59,152 nucleotides of DNA from Coriobacteriia bacterium (lineage in GTDB: Bacteria > Actinomycetota > Coriobacteriia > Anaerosomatales > Anaerosomataceae), in NCBI GenBank assembly GCA_016938135.1, contig JAFGVD010000008.1, positions 1 to 59,152 of the forward strand, read 5' to 3'. The notes below the pieces were generated by a model. It saw only the letters and a program-made list of their open reading frames with translations. It ran no database searches and was not told the DNA's origin. The translations under genes and the position numbers were made by a program. This document shows positions 25,591-34,835 of the stretch, piece after piece (the stretch's first letter is position 1; each line of letters opens with the position of its first letter).

Positions 25591-27009
25591 ATGACTAAGG
25601 ATGGAGCAAGCCGCATACCGGTGACTGCGGCAGTGCTCGCCGGTGGGCGTTCGCTGCGTATGGGCATCGACAAGACGTTGCTACCCGTTGAAGGCGAGCC
25701 GCTCATCACCCGGGTGGTCGACAGCGCGAATTCGGTGTGCGCCCATACGGTCGTCGTCACTAACCGACCCGAGGCTCTTGAAGACGTCGATCTCCCCGCA
25801 GGGGTACGAGTGCTTCAAGACGCTGTCGCGTACCAGGGACCGCTGGGCGGACTTGCGACCGCGCTTGAGCACGCCGAGGACGAGTGGGTCCTCGCGCTGG
25901 CGGCAGACATGCCGTGGCTCCGGCCGGAGTTGGTTCGCGCGTTGTGGGAAGCGCGTGACGGTGCTCAGGTAGTGATCCCGGTGGGTCCCAAGGGCTCTGA
26001 ACCGCTGTTGGCGCTCTATCACACAAGCTGTCTGCCTGCAGCTCGCGCTGTGCTCGATTCCGGCCGTCGGCGCCTGGTCGCGATCCTTCCTGCCGTCAAG
26101 GTCGTGGAAGTCCCCGTTGAATCGCTTCGGAACTTCGATCCTGAACTCCGGAGTCTCATTAACGTCAACACTCCCGAGGAGCTTGCGGAAGTCCGTGCCA
26201 CCAAAGGGCCAGAGGGAGAAGAGGTGGCCTCCAGCGTGCGTCTCTCGGTGATCGAGGTGGGCACCCGTAAGGCGCGGGGTATGCCGTCGGAGCGTCCCAT
26301 AACCGTGGTGCTCAATGACGTGGAGATCGCGACCATCCAGAGTACGCCTACCGACCTCGAGGAGATGGCGGTAGGGTTTCTGGTGTCCGAGGGACTTCTC
26401 ACCGATCGCGATTCTCTGGGCGCTATCAATGTCGATCACAAGCGGGGTCACGTCTACGTGACCAGTGATGAGGGCGTCCCGGAGGATTTCCGGTACAGGG
26501 AACGGTATGTGACCGCCGGATGCGGGAAAGGCGTGACGTTTGCATCGGTGGGGCATGCGGCGGGCATCGAGCCGGTCGTCTCGGACATGCGGATCGACTC
26601 CGAGACGCTCTACGACCTGATGGGCCAGATGGCTCGTGCGGCAGCGGCGTATCGGGACACCGGCGGAATGCACTCGTGCGCTCTGGGTCGTGACGGCATC
26701 GTCACTATCTTGCGGGAGGACGTGGGTCGTCACAATGCGCTGGACAAGGTCCTCGGTCGGGCATGGCTCGACCGCAAGGACACCGTCGGAGCGGTGTTGC
26801 TCACTACAGGACGGGTGAGCTATGAGATGGCAGTGAAGGCCGCTAAGGCGCGCGTCCCTGTTGTCGTCTCCCGAACGGCGGTGACCGATCTGGCTGCCGA
26901 GATAGGCGCCCGGGTAGGGATCACCATCGTGGGATACGCACGTGGCGGAAAACTCGTCGTGTACACAAATCCCGAACGTATAGTCAGCGAGGAGGACGAG
27001 GATTCGTGA
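25591..27009 (+). CDS. MobA-FdhD fusion protein
   Basis: 472 aa. Residues 10-200 are a MobA-type nucleotidyltransferase (AAVLAGGRSLRMGIDKTLLPVEG, LALAADMPWLRPELVRALWEA), which attaches GMP or another nucleotide to molybdopterin. Residues 225-472 are FdhD (TPTDLEEMAVGFLVSEGLL, GGMHSCALGRDG, REDVGRHNALDKVLG), the sulfurtransferase that sulfurates the formate dehydrogenase cofactor and binds bis-MGD. The usual FdhD CxxC is reduced to GCGKG with a single Cys near 311. Joining the two steps in one chain would channel cofactor from nucleotide attachment to sulfuration. Good AGGAGG site before the ATG; overlaps moeA by 4 bases. Confidence 0.88.
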   Translation: MTKDGASRIPVTAAVLAGGRSLRMGIDKTLLPVEGEPLITRVVDSANSVCAHTVVVTNRPEALEDVDLPAGVRVLQDAVAYQGPLGGLATALEHAEDEWVLALAADMPWLRPELVRALWEARDGAQVVIPVGPKGSEPLLALYHTSCLPAARAVLDSGRRRLVAILPAVKVVEVPVESLRNFDPELRSLINVNTPEELAEVRATKGPEGEEVASSVRLSVIEVGTRKARGMPSERPITVVLNDVEIATIQSTPTDLEEMAVGFLVSEGLLTDRDSLGAINVDHKRGHVYVTSDEGVPEDFRYRERYVTAGCGKGVTFASVGHAAGIEPVVSDMRIDSETLYDLMGQMARAAAAYRDTGGMHSCALGRDGIVTILREDVGRHNALDKVLGRAWLDRKDTVGAVLLTTGRVSYEMAVKAAKARVPVVVSRTAVTDLAAEIGARVGITIVGYARGGKLVVYTNPERIVSEEDEDS

Positions 27010-28244
27010 TCAGTGTGGAACAAGCGCGTGAAGCGGTATTCGCTCGAATAGAACGGCTTGAAGCGGTCGAGGTGGACATCCTTGAGTCTTTGGGCAGAGT
27101 GCTTGCCGAGGACATCAGCTCAGATATCGACATCTCACCGTTCGACAACTCGGCCATGGACGGCTTTGCGGTCCATGTGGCCGATCTGGAGGGCGCTTCG
27201 GAGGAGTCTCCCGTGGTGCTCAAGGTGATCGAGCACGTTGCGGCCGGTATGTTTCCGCAGCTGCCGCTCGAGCCCGGGCAGGCGACCCGCATCATGACGG
27301 GCGCACCGGTGCCACAGGGCGCTGAGGCGGTCGTGATGATCGAGCGCACCGAGTCGCTGGAGGCCGACGGCGGAGCCGGCGGGACCGTGGCGATCAAGAC
27401 CACGGCTAAACCCGGAGAGAACATCCGCAAGCGTGGCGAGGATGTGCGCACAGGTGACGTGGTCCTCTCGGCAGGAGAAGTCGTGACCGGAGCGGCCGTG
27501 GGACTCATGGCGGCGATGGGGCACGAGAGGGTGAGCGTTTATCGGCGTCCGCGCGTGGCGATAGTCGCCACCGGCGATGAGCTGGTCGCGATCGGCGAGT
27601 ATCCCGGCCCCGGCAAGATACGCAACTCCAACTCGTATTCACTCGCCGCACAGGTCATCGCCGCAGGTGCGGAGCCGCACATTCTGCCTGTTGCACGGGA
27701 CAACGAGCCCGACACGCGGGCCATCCTGACCCGCGCCTCGGAGTTCGACCTGATGATCACCACCGGCGGGGTTTCCATGGGTGATTTCGACGTGGTCAGA
27801 GATGTGCTCACCGACATCGGCAAGCTGGACTTCTGGAAGGTAGCCATGCGTCCCGGGGCGCCGCAGACATACGGGACCATCGATGGTACGCCGTTTTTCG
27901 GACTGCCGGGCAACCCGACGTCCACGATGGTCGGCTTCGAGCTGTTCGTGCGTCCCGCCATCCGCAAGATGATGGGCTTTGAGGCGCTCGACCGTCCCCG
28001 CGTCCAGGCCGTTCTTGCGCATGATGTGAAGAAGAAGTCCGACCGCAGGTACTTCTTGCGTGGTCGGCTCGTCAAGACAGACGACGGCTACAGCGCTTCG
28101 CTTGCCGGCGGTCAGTCTTCGGCGATGCTCACGTCGATGCACCGCGCCAATTGTCTTGTGTCAGTCCCCGAAGGCATGTCCTTTGCCCCGAAGGGTAGTA
28201 TCGTCACCTGTATCCGGCTCGACATCGAGGAAGGCGTGCAATGA
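27006..28244 (+). CDS. moeA: molybdopterin molybdenumtransferase MoeA
   Basis: 412 aa. It inserts Mo or W into adenylylated molybdopterin. Diagnostic segments are PFDNSAMDGFAVHVADL, RIMTGAPVPQGAEAVVMIERTE, RKRGEDVRTGDVVL, VAIVATGDELV..GKIRNSNSYSL, TTGGVSMGDFDVV, RPGAPQTYG and GLPGNPTSTMV. GTG start overlapping the mobA-fdhD stop. In this tungstate-linked operon it may serve W insertion; sequence alone cannot separate the two. Confidence 0.93.
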   Translation: MISVEQAREAVFARIERLEAVEVDILESLGRVLAEDISSDIDISPFDNSAMDGFAVHVADLEGASEESPVVLKVIEHVAAGMFPQLPLEPGQATRIMTGAPVPQGAEAVVMIERTESLEADGGAGGTVAIKTTAKPGENIRKRGEDVRTGDVVLSAGEVVTGAAVGLMAAMGHERVSVYRRPRVAIVATGDELVAIGEYPGPGKIRNSNSYSLAAQVIAAGAEPHILPVARDNEPDTRAILTRASEFDLMITTGGVSMGDFDVVRDVLTDIGKLDFWKVAMRPGAPQTYGTIDGTPFFGLPGNPTSTMVGFELFVRPAIRKMMGFEALDRPRVQAVLAHDVKKKSDRRYFLRGRLVKTDDGYSASLAGGQSSAMLTSMHRANCLVSVPEGMSFAPKGSIVTCIRLDIEEGVQ

Positions 28245-28426
28245 AAGACTACGTAGTGACTCCAGAGCTCAAGACCGCTGTTTCCGAGAAGGCCGTCGAC
28301 GGCAAGATCGCATGCCCTGTCGCCCGCAAGCTCGCAGAAGACCTCGGTGTGTCCTACAAGGCCGTCGGCGAGGCTGCCAACGAGCTCAGCATCAAGATGC
28401 ACAGCTGCGACCTGGGCTGCTTCTAG
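28241..28426 (+). CDS. conserved-looking 61-aa protein in cofactor operon
   Basis: 61 aa. It starts inside the moeA stop (ATGA overlap) and ends just before mobB, so it is a genuine operon member. It has an HTH-like helix pair (CPVARKLAEDLGVSYKAVGEAANEL) and three cysteines, two in a terminal CDLGC pattern. The role is not known to me. It could be a small regulator or metal/cofactor-responsive adaptor for the pathway. Confidence 0.72.
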   Translation: MKDYVVTPELKTAVSEKAVDGKIACPVARKLAEDLGVSYKAVGEAANELSIKMHSCDLGCF

Positions 28427-28436
28427 AGTGTTCCAG

Positions 28437-28955
28437 ATGACCGGCATACCTGTTGTATCCATAGTGGGAAAGAGCGACTCGGGCAAGACGACCGTGGTCG
28501 AGCAGCTCGTCCGGCGGCTCGTCGACCGAGGTCACCGTGTCGCCACGTGCAAGCACCACGTCCATGAGATAGACATCGACGTGCCGGGCAAGGACTCATG
28601 GCGACACGCCAGGGCGGGCGCGCAGGTCACGATGATCTCCGCTCCCACCCAGTTCGCCGTGGTCAGCAAGGTGGAGCGCGAGCGTACGCTCGAGGAGATC
28701 GTGGCGGCCGCCGGTGATGTGGACATCCTCATAACGGAGGGTTTCAAGCGCTCCGGCTCTGTGCGCATAGAGGTGTCCCGGCGAGCGCGATCAGATGAGC
28801 TCGTCTCGGCGCCTGCAGAACTCACCGCCCTCATCACCGACAACAACGACCTACAGCCGGAGGGCGTTTCACGCTTTGAATTGAACGACTACGACGCACT
28901 CACCGATTTTGTCGAGCGAAGCTTCCTCGACGGAGGGAGTCCGCATGGCGACTGA
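28437..28955 (+). CDS. mobB: molybdopterin-guanine dinucleotide biosynthesis adaptor MobB
   Basis: 172 aa. P-loop GKSDSGKTTVVEQLV near residue 10, CKHHVHEIDIDVPGKDSWRHARAGA, and DILITEGFKRSGSVRIEV near 100, all typical of MobB, the GTP-binding partner of MobA. A GTG nine bases upstream is an alternative start. It overlaps moaA by 11 bases. Confidence 0.9.
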   Translation: MTGIPVVSIVGKSDSGKTTVVEQLVRRLVDRGHRVATCKHHVHEIDIDVPGKDSWRHARAGAQVTMISAPTQFAVVSKVERERTLEEIVAAAGDVDILITEGFKRSGSVRIEVSRRARSDELVSAPAELTALITDNNDLQPEGVSRFELNDYDALTDFVERSFLDGGSPHGD

Positions 28956-29967
28956 CAGTTTTGGACGGCGTATCGACTACCTGCGTATCAGCGTCACCGA
29001 CCGCTGCAATTTGCGTTGCGTCTACTGCATGCCTCCCGAAGGAGTGCAGTGGCGCAAACATGACGAGATACTATCCTTTGAAGAGATAGAGCGTTTCGCC
29101 AAGATCGCGGTCGGCGAAGGCATCAGCAAGATACGGCTGACCGGCGGTGAGCCACTGGTTCGCTCCGGCATCGTCGACCACGTCCGCCGTCTTCGCGAGA
29201 TCACTGGTCTTGAGGCGATCGCGCTCACCACGAACGGCACCCTGCTGCGAAAGTACGCTGCCGAGCTCAGGGCTGCGGGTCTTGAGCGAGTGAACGTCTC
29301 GTTGGACACGCTGGATCCCGAGGTCTACTCGCAGGTCACCCGCGGTGGCTCGCTCGAGGCTGTCCTCGACGGCCTCGAGGCGGCCTTTGAAGTGGGCATG
29401 GACCCGGTCAAGCTCAACGTCGTGGTCGTGCGAAGGCTGGAGCAAGACCTTCTCGGCTTCGCACGGATGACGTTGGAGCGTCCCATCCACATCCGCTTCA
29501 TCGAGTACATGCCGGTCGGCGGCGCGCACGAGGCATCGTGTGCGTCCGGTTCCACCGACATCTGGACCGAGGACGACCATGTCCCTGCCGAGGAACTGCT
29601 CGGACGCCTCAGGCTTGAGGTTGCGGAAGCAGGACTGGGAGAGATCGTGCCTGTCGCGAAGGGGAACGCACCCGGCGGATGGGGTCCGGCATCGTACTAT
29701 CGGATCGGTGACGCGCCGGGCACCTTGGGCGTGATCACGCCGCTTTCACACCACTTCTGCGGCGAGTGCAACCGTCTGCGGCTCACCGCTGACGGCGGGC
29801 TGCGCACATGTCTGTTCAGCGATGATGAATTGGACGTCAGGACGGTGCTGCGTCAGGGCACCGATGATGACGTGCGTGCGCTCATCCATACGGCATTGGC
29901 CAACAAGCCGGAGAGCCACCATATGCGTATCGGCACTCTTCGCAGCATGTCGCAGATCGGAGGATGA
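28945..29967 (+). CDS. moaA: GTP 3',8-cyclase MoaA
   Basis: 340 aa from an ATG with GGAGGG upstream. The N-terminal radical SAM cluster is [16 protein letters not shown]. The C-terminal cluster has [20 protein letters not shown], and the terminal Gly-Gly (MSQIGG) needed for catalysis is present. It converts GTP to 3',8-cyclo-H2GTP, the first step of molybdopterin synthesis. GG-tail and cluster ligands are intact, so it should be active. No moaD or moaE is found in the window; these must lie elsewhere. Confidence 0.95.
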   Translation: MATDSFGRRIDYLRISVTDRCNLRCVYCMPPEGVQWRKHDEILSFEEIERFAKIAVGEGISKIRLTGGEPLVRSGIVDHVRRLREITGLEAIALTTNGTLLRKYAAELRAAGLERVNVSLDTLDPEVYSQVTRGGSLEAVLDGLEAAFEVGMDPVKLNVVVVRRLEQDLLGFARMTLERPIHIRFIEYMPVGGAHEASCASGSTDIWTEDDHVPAEELLGRLRLEVAEAGLGEIVPVAKGNAPGGWGPASYYRIGDAPGTLGVITPLSHHFCGECNRLRLTADGGLRTCLFSDDELDVRTVLRQGTDDDVRALIHTALANKPESHHMRIGTLRSMSQIGG

Positions 29968-30458
29968 GCGTGGATAAGACCCCTGAGCTTACACACCTGG
30001 ACGAGACCGGCGCAGCGCGAATGGTCGACGTTGCGGGCAAGCCGGTGACGCACCGGCGGGCGGTGGCGGGCGGATTCATCCGTATGCGACCCCAGACCCT
30101 GGCCATGATCGTTGAAGACCGGGCCCCCAAAGGCGATGTGTTCGCCACTGCGCGAATCGCCGGCATCATGGCGGCCAAGCGCGCGGCTGAGCTCATCCCC
30201 ATGTGTCATCCGCTCGCCCTCACGCACGTTTCCGTTGGACTCGAGCCGGAGGGTGACGGTGTCCGCATCACAGCGGTGGCCGAGAACGACGGTAAGACCG
30301 GCGTCGAGATCGAGGCGCTCACTGCTGCCTCGGTCGCGGCTCTTGCGCTCTATGACATGGTGAAGGCTGTCGATCGCGGCATGGTGATCGAGGAAGTCAA
30401 ACTACTCTCAAAAGAAGGTGGCAATTCCGGCACCTGGACTCGCAAGGAGAACGAATGA
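29964..30458 (+). CDS. moaC: cyclic pyranopterin monophosphate synthase MoaC
   Basis: 164 aa. It rearranges the MoaA product to cPMP. Key segments are [48 protein letters not shown] and [31 protein letters not shown]. It overlaps moaA by 4 bases (ATGA). Confidence 0.95.
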   Translation: MSVDKTPELTHLDETGAARMVDVAGKPVTHRRAVAGGFIRMRPQTLAMIVEDRAPKGDVFATARIAGIMAAKRAAELIPMCHPLALTHVSVGLEPEGDGVRITAVAENDGKTGVEIEALTAASVAALALYDMVKAVDRGMVIEEVKLLSKEGGNSGTWTRKENE

Positions 30459-30931
30459 ACGACGTCGCGACTCACCTACCGGAACCCGGCAAGGTCGTTT
30501 CCATCAATCTCTCCCAGAAGAAGACCGTTCGCAAAACTCCCGGCACCAATGGCGTGCTTGTGGTAGGCAGCGGGTTTGAAGGGGATGCGCATGCCGGTGA
30601 TTGGCACAGGCAGGTGAGCTTGCTGGCCCAGGAGTCCATCGACAAGATGGTCGCCAAGGGCCTTGATGTGGCCGCGGGCGACTTCGCCGAGAACATCACC
30701 ACCAGCGGTATCGACCTGGTCTCCCTGCCGGTGGGCAGCGTCATCAACATCGGTCCGACGGTTCTTGAGGTCACGCAGATCGGCAAGGTCTGTCATACCA
30801 AGTGCGCCATCTACTATCAGGCAGGCGACTGCGTCATGCCCAAGGAGGGCATCTTCGCTGTCGTCCGCGTTGGTGGTAGCGTGGGTGTAGGTGACAGCAT
30901 CGTCGTTGAACGCCTCGGGGAGGGTTCATGA
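30455..30931 (+). CDS. MOSC-domain protein
   Basis: 158 aa, a stand-alone MOSC domain. It has [46 protein letters not shown] and [27 protein letters not shown], with the conserved Cys in the C-terminal part. MOSC domains bind molybdopterin or carry sulfur for the cofactor. Its operon position, between moaC and mogA with 4-base overlaps, supports a sulfur or Mo/W cofactor transfer role. Confidence 0.88.
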   Translation: MNDVATHLPEPGKVVSINLSQKKTVRKTPGTNGVLVVGSGFEGDAHAGDWHRQVSLLAQESIDKMVAKGLDVAAGDFAENITTSGIDLVSLPVGSVINIGPTVLEVTQIGKVCHTKCAIYYQAGDCVMPKEGIFAVVRVGGSVGVGDSIVVERLGEGS

Positions 30932-31413
30932 CAGTACTACGCATAGGAGTGCTCACAAGCTCGGACACGCGGGCGGCCGGAAAGGCCGAGGACACGTCCG
31001 GCAAAGCCATCATCGCTATCAGCGAGGCGCGGGGCTGGATCGTCTCGGCGTATCACGTGGTTCCTGACGACCAGGAGGCCATCGCCCGGGCGATTATCGA
31101 GATGTGCGACGTCGACGAGGTCGATGTCTTGCTCAGCACCGGAGGCACTGGACTCGGGCCGCGCGACATATGTCCGGAGACCACGCTGGCTCACGCCGAC
31201 CGCGAGGTCCCCGGTATCGCTGAGGCCATCAGGGCCGAGAGCATGCGGGTTACCAGTCGCGCGATGCTCTCACGCGGAGTCGCCGCTCAGCGCGGACGCA
31301 CGCTTATCATCAATCTGCCTGGTAGCGAGAAGGCCGTCCGGGAGTCGCTTGGTTTTGTGATCGACCAGCTGGAGCATGCGGTGGAGATGATCGCCGGTGG
31401 AGGCCATGGCTGA
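30928..31413 (+). CDS. mogA: molybdopterin adenylyltransferase (MogA/MoaB)
   Basis: 161 aa. It adenylylates molybdopterin before metal insertion by MoeA. Family motifs are GVLTSSDTRAAGKAEDTSG, LLSTGGTGLGPRDICPETT and INLPGSEKAVRESLGFVIDQLEHAVEMI. It overlaps the MOSC gene by 4 bases and the aminotransferase start by 17 bases. Confidence 0.92.
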   Translation: MTVLRIGVLTSSDTRAAGKAEDTSGKAIIAISEARGWIVSAYHVVPDDQEAIARAIIEMCDVDEVDVLLSTGGTGLGPRDICPETTLAHADREVPGIAEAIRAESMRVTSRAMLSRGVAAQRGRTLIINLPGSEKAVRESLGFVIDQLEHAVEMIAGGGHG

Positions 31414-32566
31414 GTCCGGTGCCCCGGCAACGGTGTACTTCGACCATGCGGCAACCTCTTGGCCCAAGCCTGACGCGGTCCTGGATGCGATGAGGGCCGC
31501 CATCCTCGACGCCGGCGGGAATCCGGGTCGGGGGGCGCATCGTCTCGCAGTAGCCGCATCCCGGACGATCCTTGAGGCCCGGGGTTCCGTCTCAAAGCTC
31601 CTGTGCGTCCCTGAGCCCCGTGACCTTGTCTTCACGGCCGGTTGTACCGAGGGGTTGAACCTGGCCATCAAAGGCCTGCTGCGGCCCGGTGACCGCGTGG
31701 TGGTCTCCTCCATGGAGCACAACGCTGTGGCGCGCCCGCTCAACATGCTCGCCGCCGCCGGGGTCATCGTGGATGTGGTCCGGGCCGACCAGTATGGTCG
31801 CATCGATGCGGATGTGCTCGAACGCGTGGTGGCGCAGTCCCGGACGCGAGCCGTGATTTGTCAGCATGCGTCCAATGTCACCGGCTCCATACAGCCTGTG
31901 GGTGACCTTGCCGACATCGCGCACGCCGCGGGTGCGCTGCTGATCGTGGACGGCGCGCAGGGTGCGGGCCATATGCGAGTGGATATCGGTGCTCTTGGCG
32001 CTGACGTCTACGCCAGCTCCGGACACAAGGGCCTTCTGGGTCCGCAGGGTGTGGGTGTGCTCTATCTCTCACCTGAGATCGAACCCGAAGAGCTCAAGCA
32101 GGGTGGCAGCGGCGGGAACTCCGAGGATCCCATGCAGCCCAGGTTGCGCCCGGACCGCTACGAGGCCGGCACGAGCAACACGCCCGGCATCGCCGGACTC
32201 GGGGCGGCCGCACGCTATCTCGCCCACAACGGTACTGGGATCATCAGACTCGAGCGTGATCTCACGGCCCGGATGTATGAGGGGCTTCTCGGCATTGATG
32301 GGTTGCGTGTGCTCGGGCCTCCGCCGGGCGAGGAGCGGGCGCCGGTCCTCTCGGTCGTGCATGAGCGCATAGAGTGCGACCGCATAGCGTTTGAACTCGA
32401 TCGCAACTACGGGATCGCGGTGCGCGCGGGGTTGCACTGCGCGCCATGGGCCCATGAAAGCGTGGGCACCCTGGAGTCGGGAGCTCTGCGCTTCGGTATA
32501 GGGTATGGGCTCACCGCTGAGGATGTGGACTTCGCTCTGGCGGCCATGAGGGCGATCTGCGGATGA
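31397..32566 (+). CDS. class V aminotransferase / cysteine desulfurase-like
   Basis: 389 aa PLP enzyme. YFDHAATSWPKPDAVLDAMRAAI starts the fold, HNAVARPLN lies mid-chain, VDGAQGAGHMRVDIGALGADVYASSGHKGLLGPQGVGVL holds the PLP-Lys (SSGHK), and LHCAPWAHESVG carries a cysteine in the position of the desulfurase catalytic Cys. It probably mobilises sulfur (or selenium) from cysteine (or selenocysteine). Its pairing with a DUF3343 gene is known from selenium-metabolism neighbourhoods, so it may feed S/Se to the cofactor or to selenium carriers. Confidence 0.85.
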   Translation: MEAMAESGAPATVYFDHAATSWPKPDAVLDAMRAAILDAGGNPGRGAHRLAVAASRTILEARGSVSKLLCVPEPRDLVFTAGCTEGLNLAIKGLLRPGDRVVVSSMEHNAVARPLNMLAAAGVIVDVVRADQYGRIDADVLERVVAQSRTRAVICQHASNVTGSIQPVGDLADIAHAAGALLIVDGAQGAGHMRVDIGALGADVYASSGHKGLLGPQGVGVLYLSPEIEPEELKQGGSGGNSEDPMQPRLRPDRYEAGTSNTPGIAGLGAAARYLAHNGTGIIRLERDLTARMYEGLLGIDGLRVLGPPPGEERAPVLSVVHERIECDRIAFELDRNYGIAVRAGLHCAPWAHESVGTLESGALRFGIGYGLTAEDVDFALAAMRAICG

Positions 32567-32808
32567 GCTCGCCTCAACGGCGTCCGTACGTGGTGTTCGG
32601 GTTCGCTTCGACGCATGACGCGCTCAGCGGCGAAGCGGCGCTGGTCGCGGCGGGGCTTCAGCTCACCGTGATGCCTACTCCTAAGACGCTTGGCGCGCTG
32701 TGCGGCATCGCGCTGCGACTTGCCGAGGAGGATGTGTCTTTGGCCGAGGAGACCCTTACGCGCGCTGGCGTCGCGTGGTCCGGACAGGTGCGGATTCTCG
32801 ACCGCTAA
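32563..32808 (+). CDS. DUF3343 putative Se/S carrier protein
   Basis: 81 aa. The pattern VVFGFASTHDALSGEAALVAAGLQLTVMPTPKTLGALCGIALRL is DUF3343, whose members carry one conserved Cys (here in ALCGIAL) and accompany class V aminotransferases and YedF-like proteins. It is proposed to be a sulfur or selenium carrier. It overlaps the preceding gene by 4 bases. Last gene of the operon; it runs tail to tail into an L,D-transpeptidase. Confidence 0.8.
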   Translation: MSSPQRRPYVVFGFASTHDALSGEAALVAAGLQLTVMPTPKTLGALCGIALRLAEEDVSLAEETLTRAGVAWSGQVRILDR

Positions 32809-33851
32809 CGGATGTAGACGGGGATCCCCACTTCTACGCGGTCGTAAAGGTCTTCGACGTCCCACATGTGCATACGCATGCACCCGTGAGAGGCGGCACG
32901 GCCGATGGACGCGTCATCTGTCGTTCCGTGGAAGCGGATCCCCGAGGCGCTGATATTGATCGCACGGGTCCCCAGTGGATTGTTGGGCCCCGGGGCTATC
33001 GTTGCCGGCATGTTCTCGGCCCATGCGGAGCCGGGGTTTCCCCATGTGGGCATGTATCGTTTGGCCGTGATCTCCCAGTCGCCTCGAGGAGTGGAGTGGC
33101 CGGGGGCACCGATGGCGATGCTGTAGGACTTCTCCAGCTCGCCGTTGTTGTACAGGTAGACCTTTCGCTCGGCAAGGCTCACGAACATCAGCTTGCCAAG
33201 GTCGGCATCGGTCATCGAGGGCTCGGTCACATCCACAGGCAGGTCGATCTCTTTTGAGCCCGTGCGAAGCGCCAGGGACAGCTCGGCCCTGGCTGCCTGC
33301 TCGTCAAGCACCACACCGCTCTCAGCCGCGATGAACACCACGCCCGTTGTCTCGACGGACGCCGTAGCGTCCACAGCAGGTCTGTTGACCTGCCCTGCGA
33401 CCTCGGTGAGCCAGGCGTCGAGGGCATCCTCATCCAGGCTCAGCGCGAGGGGGACATCGTCGCCTATCTGCTCATCTGTGAGCCTGACCATCACACGGCG
33501 GGGGAGCGATGCCGTTGCTTTTGGCTCGAACGCGCCCGCCAGCATCGTGTCGAGATCGATCTTGACGAGGTTTTCAGCCGGGAGGATGAACGTCTGATCA
33601 CCGTAGCGCACCGTGATCGGCTCACTCAAAGGCGCTACGAGTTCCTCTTCGATGAGTGCGGAGGCGTCTGCACGTGTCATGCCACCCACGTCCACACCCG
33701 CGATTGCGGATCCCGCCGGCATGACGTTGCGAACCTGGTAGTCATCAGCCACGGCCCAGGCGGATCCTGCAGAGAGGCACAGGAGCAGCATCGCCGCGAT
33801 ACCGGCGAAGATGCGGGCCTTCAGTGGTGCCCGGTGCATGGGTACCTCCAT
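32805..33851 (-). CDS. L,D-transpeptidase (YkuD) with PG-binding domains
   Basis: 348 aa. An N-terminal signal or anchor helix is followed by a PG_binding_4/VanW-like region (SAIAGVDVGGMTRADASALIEEELV..). A C-terminal YkuD domain has RFHGTTDDASIGRAASHGCMRMHMWDVEDLYDRV, including the catalytic His/Cys pair in SHGCMRM. It forms 3-3 crosslinks or attaches proteins to peptidoglycan outside the membrane. It is convergent with the DUF3343 gene, overlapping it by 4 bases. Confidence 0.92.
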   Translation of the reverse strand: MEVPMHRAPLKARIFAGIAAMLLLCLSAGSAWAVADDYQVRNVMPAGSAIAGVDVGGMTRADASALIEEELVAPLSEPITVRYGDQTFILPAENLVKIDLDTMLAGAFEPKATASLPRRVMVRLTDEQIGDDVPLALSLDEDALDAWLTEVAGQVNRPAVDATASVETTGVVFIAAESGVVLDEQAARAELSLALRTGSKEIDLPVDVTEPSMTDADLGKLMFVSLAERKVYLYNNGELEKSYSIAIGAPGHSTPRGDWEITAKRYMPTWGNPGSAWAENMPATIAPGPNNPLGTRAINISASGIRFHGTTDDASIGRAASHGCMRMHMWDVEDLYDRVEVGIPVYIR

Positions 33852-33919
33852 AGCTTCTGGGACATGCGCTTCCGTGTATTCTACAATGGCCTGAGGTAAT
33901 GTGAAGCACAGGGGGTTTG

Positions 33920-34762
33920 ATGGAGAGCCGACAGGCGGATATGGTCTATCGGGGCAACCTCACCAGGCTGCTTGAGAAAGTCCGTGTCGAACATGGCCTC
34001 GATCTCTCCCAGTACCGTGAGCGCTACGTCGAGCGTCGGATCGCATCCAGGCTGCACATGCTTGGTCTGCACACCTATCGGCAGTACGCCGAGTACCTTG
34101 ATGCCACGCCCACCGAGTACGTCAAACTCGTCGACACTCTTACCATCAACGTGACCCAGTTCTTCAGGGACATCACGGTCTATGAGCTCTTCCGCAAGCA
34201 GATTCTGCCTGACATCCTCGAATACAAGCTCGCGCGTCATCAGCGGATGATCCGGGTCTGGTCAGCCGGGTGTGCAACCGGGCAAGAGCCGTACTCTTTG
34301 GGGATGTCGTTTCTGACCGCGATGGGCACGCGGTCCCGCGATTTCCTGCTGTCGATCCAGGGTACCGACCTTGACCACAAGGCTCTTGCGATAGCCCGGG
34401 AGGCCGTCTACCCCATCGAGCAGATCGAGCACATCCCCAGGGCCGACCGGAAGTACGTGGAGGTCTTGGGTGACACCTTTCGGATCAAGCCCGAGGTGAC
34501 CAAACTGGTTCGCTTCCAGTACTTGAATCTGTTCGAGGACAAGCCGATACATGTAGTAGATGTAATTTTCTGCCGCAACGTGTTCATCTACTTCACGCGC
34601 GAGGAACAGGAGCGGGTACTGCAGATGTTCTGGTCTGCGCTCTCGCGTGGAGGCTATCTGGTTCTCGGCCGTAGTGAGCGACTCGCCACTTCGATGGTCG
34701 GCCGGTTCGAACTCGTTGATGGCAGAGAACGCATCTACCGCAAGCCCGTCGGGATGCCCTAA
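33920..34762 (+). CDS. cheR: chemotaxis protein methyltransferase CheR
   Basis: 280 aa, with GGGGG five bases before the ATG. The N-terminal helical part (DLSQYRERYVERRIASRLHML) is followed by a SAM domain with IRVWSAGCATGQEPYSLGMSF, IQGTDLDHKALAIAREAVYP and VDVIFCRNVFIYFTREEQERVL. It methylates glutamates on chemoreceptors. It heads a run of eight chemotaxis genes with short gaps. Confidence 0.95.
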   Translation: MESRQADMVYRGNLTRLLEKVRVEHGLDLSQYRERYVERRIASRLHMLGLHTYRQYAEYLDATPTEYVKLVDTLTINVTQFFRDITVYELFRKQILPDILEYKLARHQRMIRVWSAGCATGQEPYSLGMSFLTAMGTRSRDFLLSIQGTDLDHKALAIAREAVYPIEQIEHIPRADRKYVEVLGDTFRIKPEVTKLVRFQYLNLFEDKPIHVVDVIFCRNVFIYFTREEQERVLQMFWSALSRGGYLVLGRSERLATSMVGRFELVDGRERIYRKPVGMP

Positions 34763-34835
34763 CCAGGGGTCTTTGCTATTGTGAACGCAGCAGGAGTCGC
34801 GCAATCGTGGCTCTGCGGAGGAGGGGAATCCAAGC

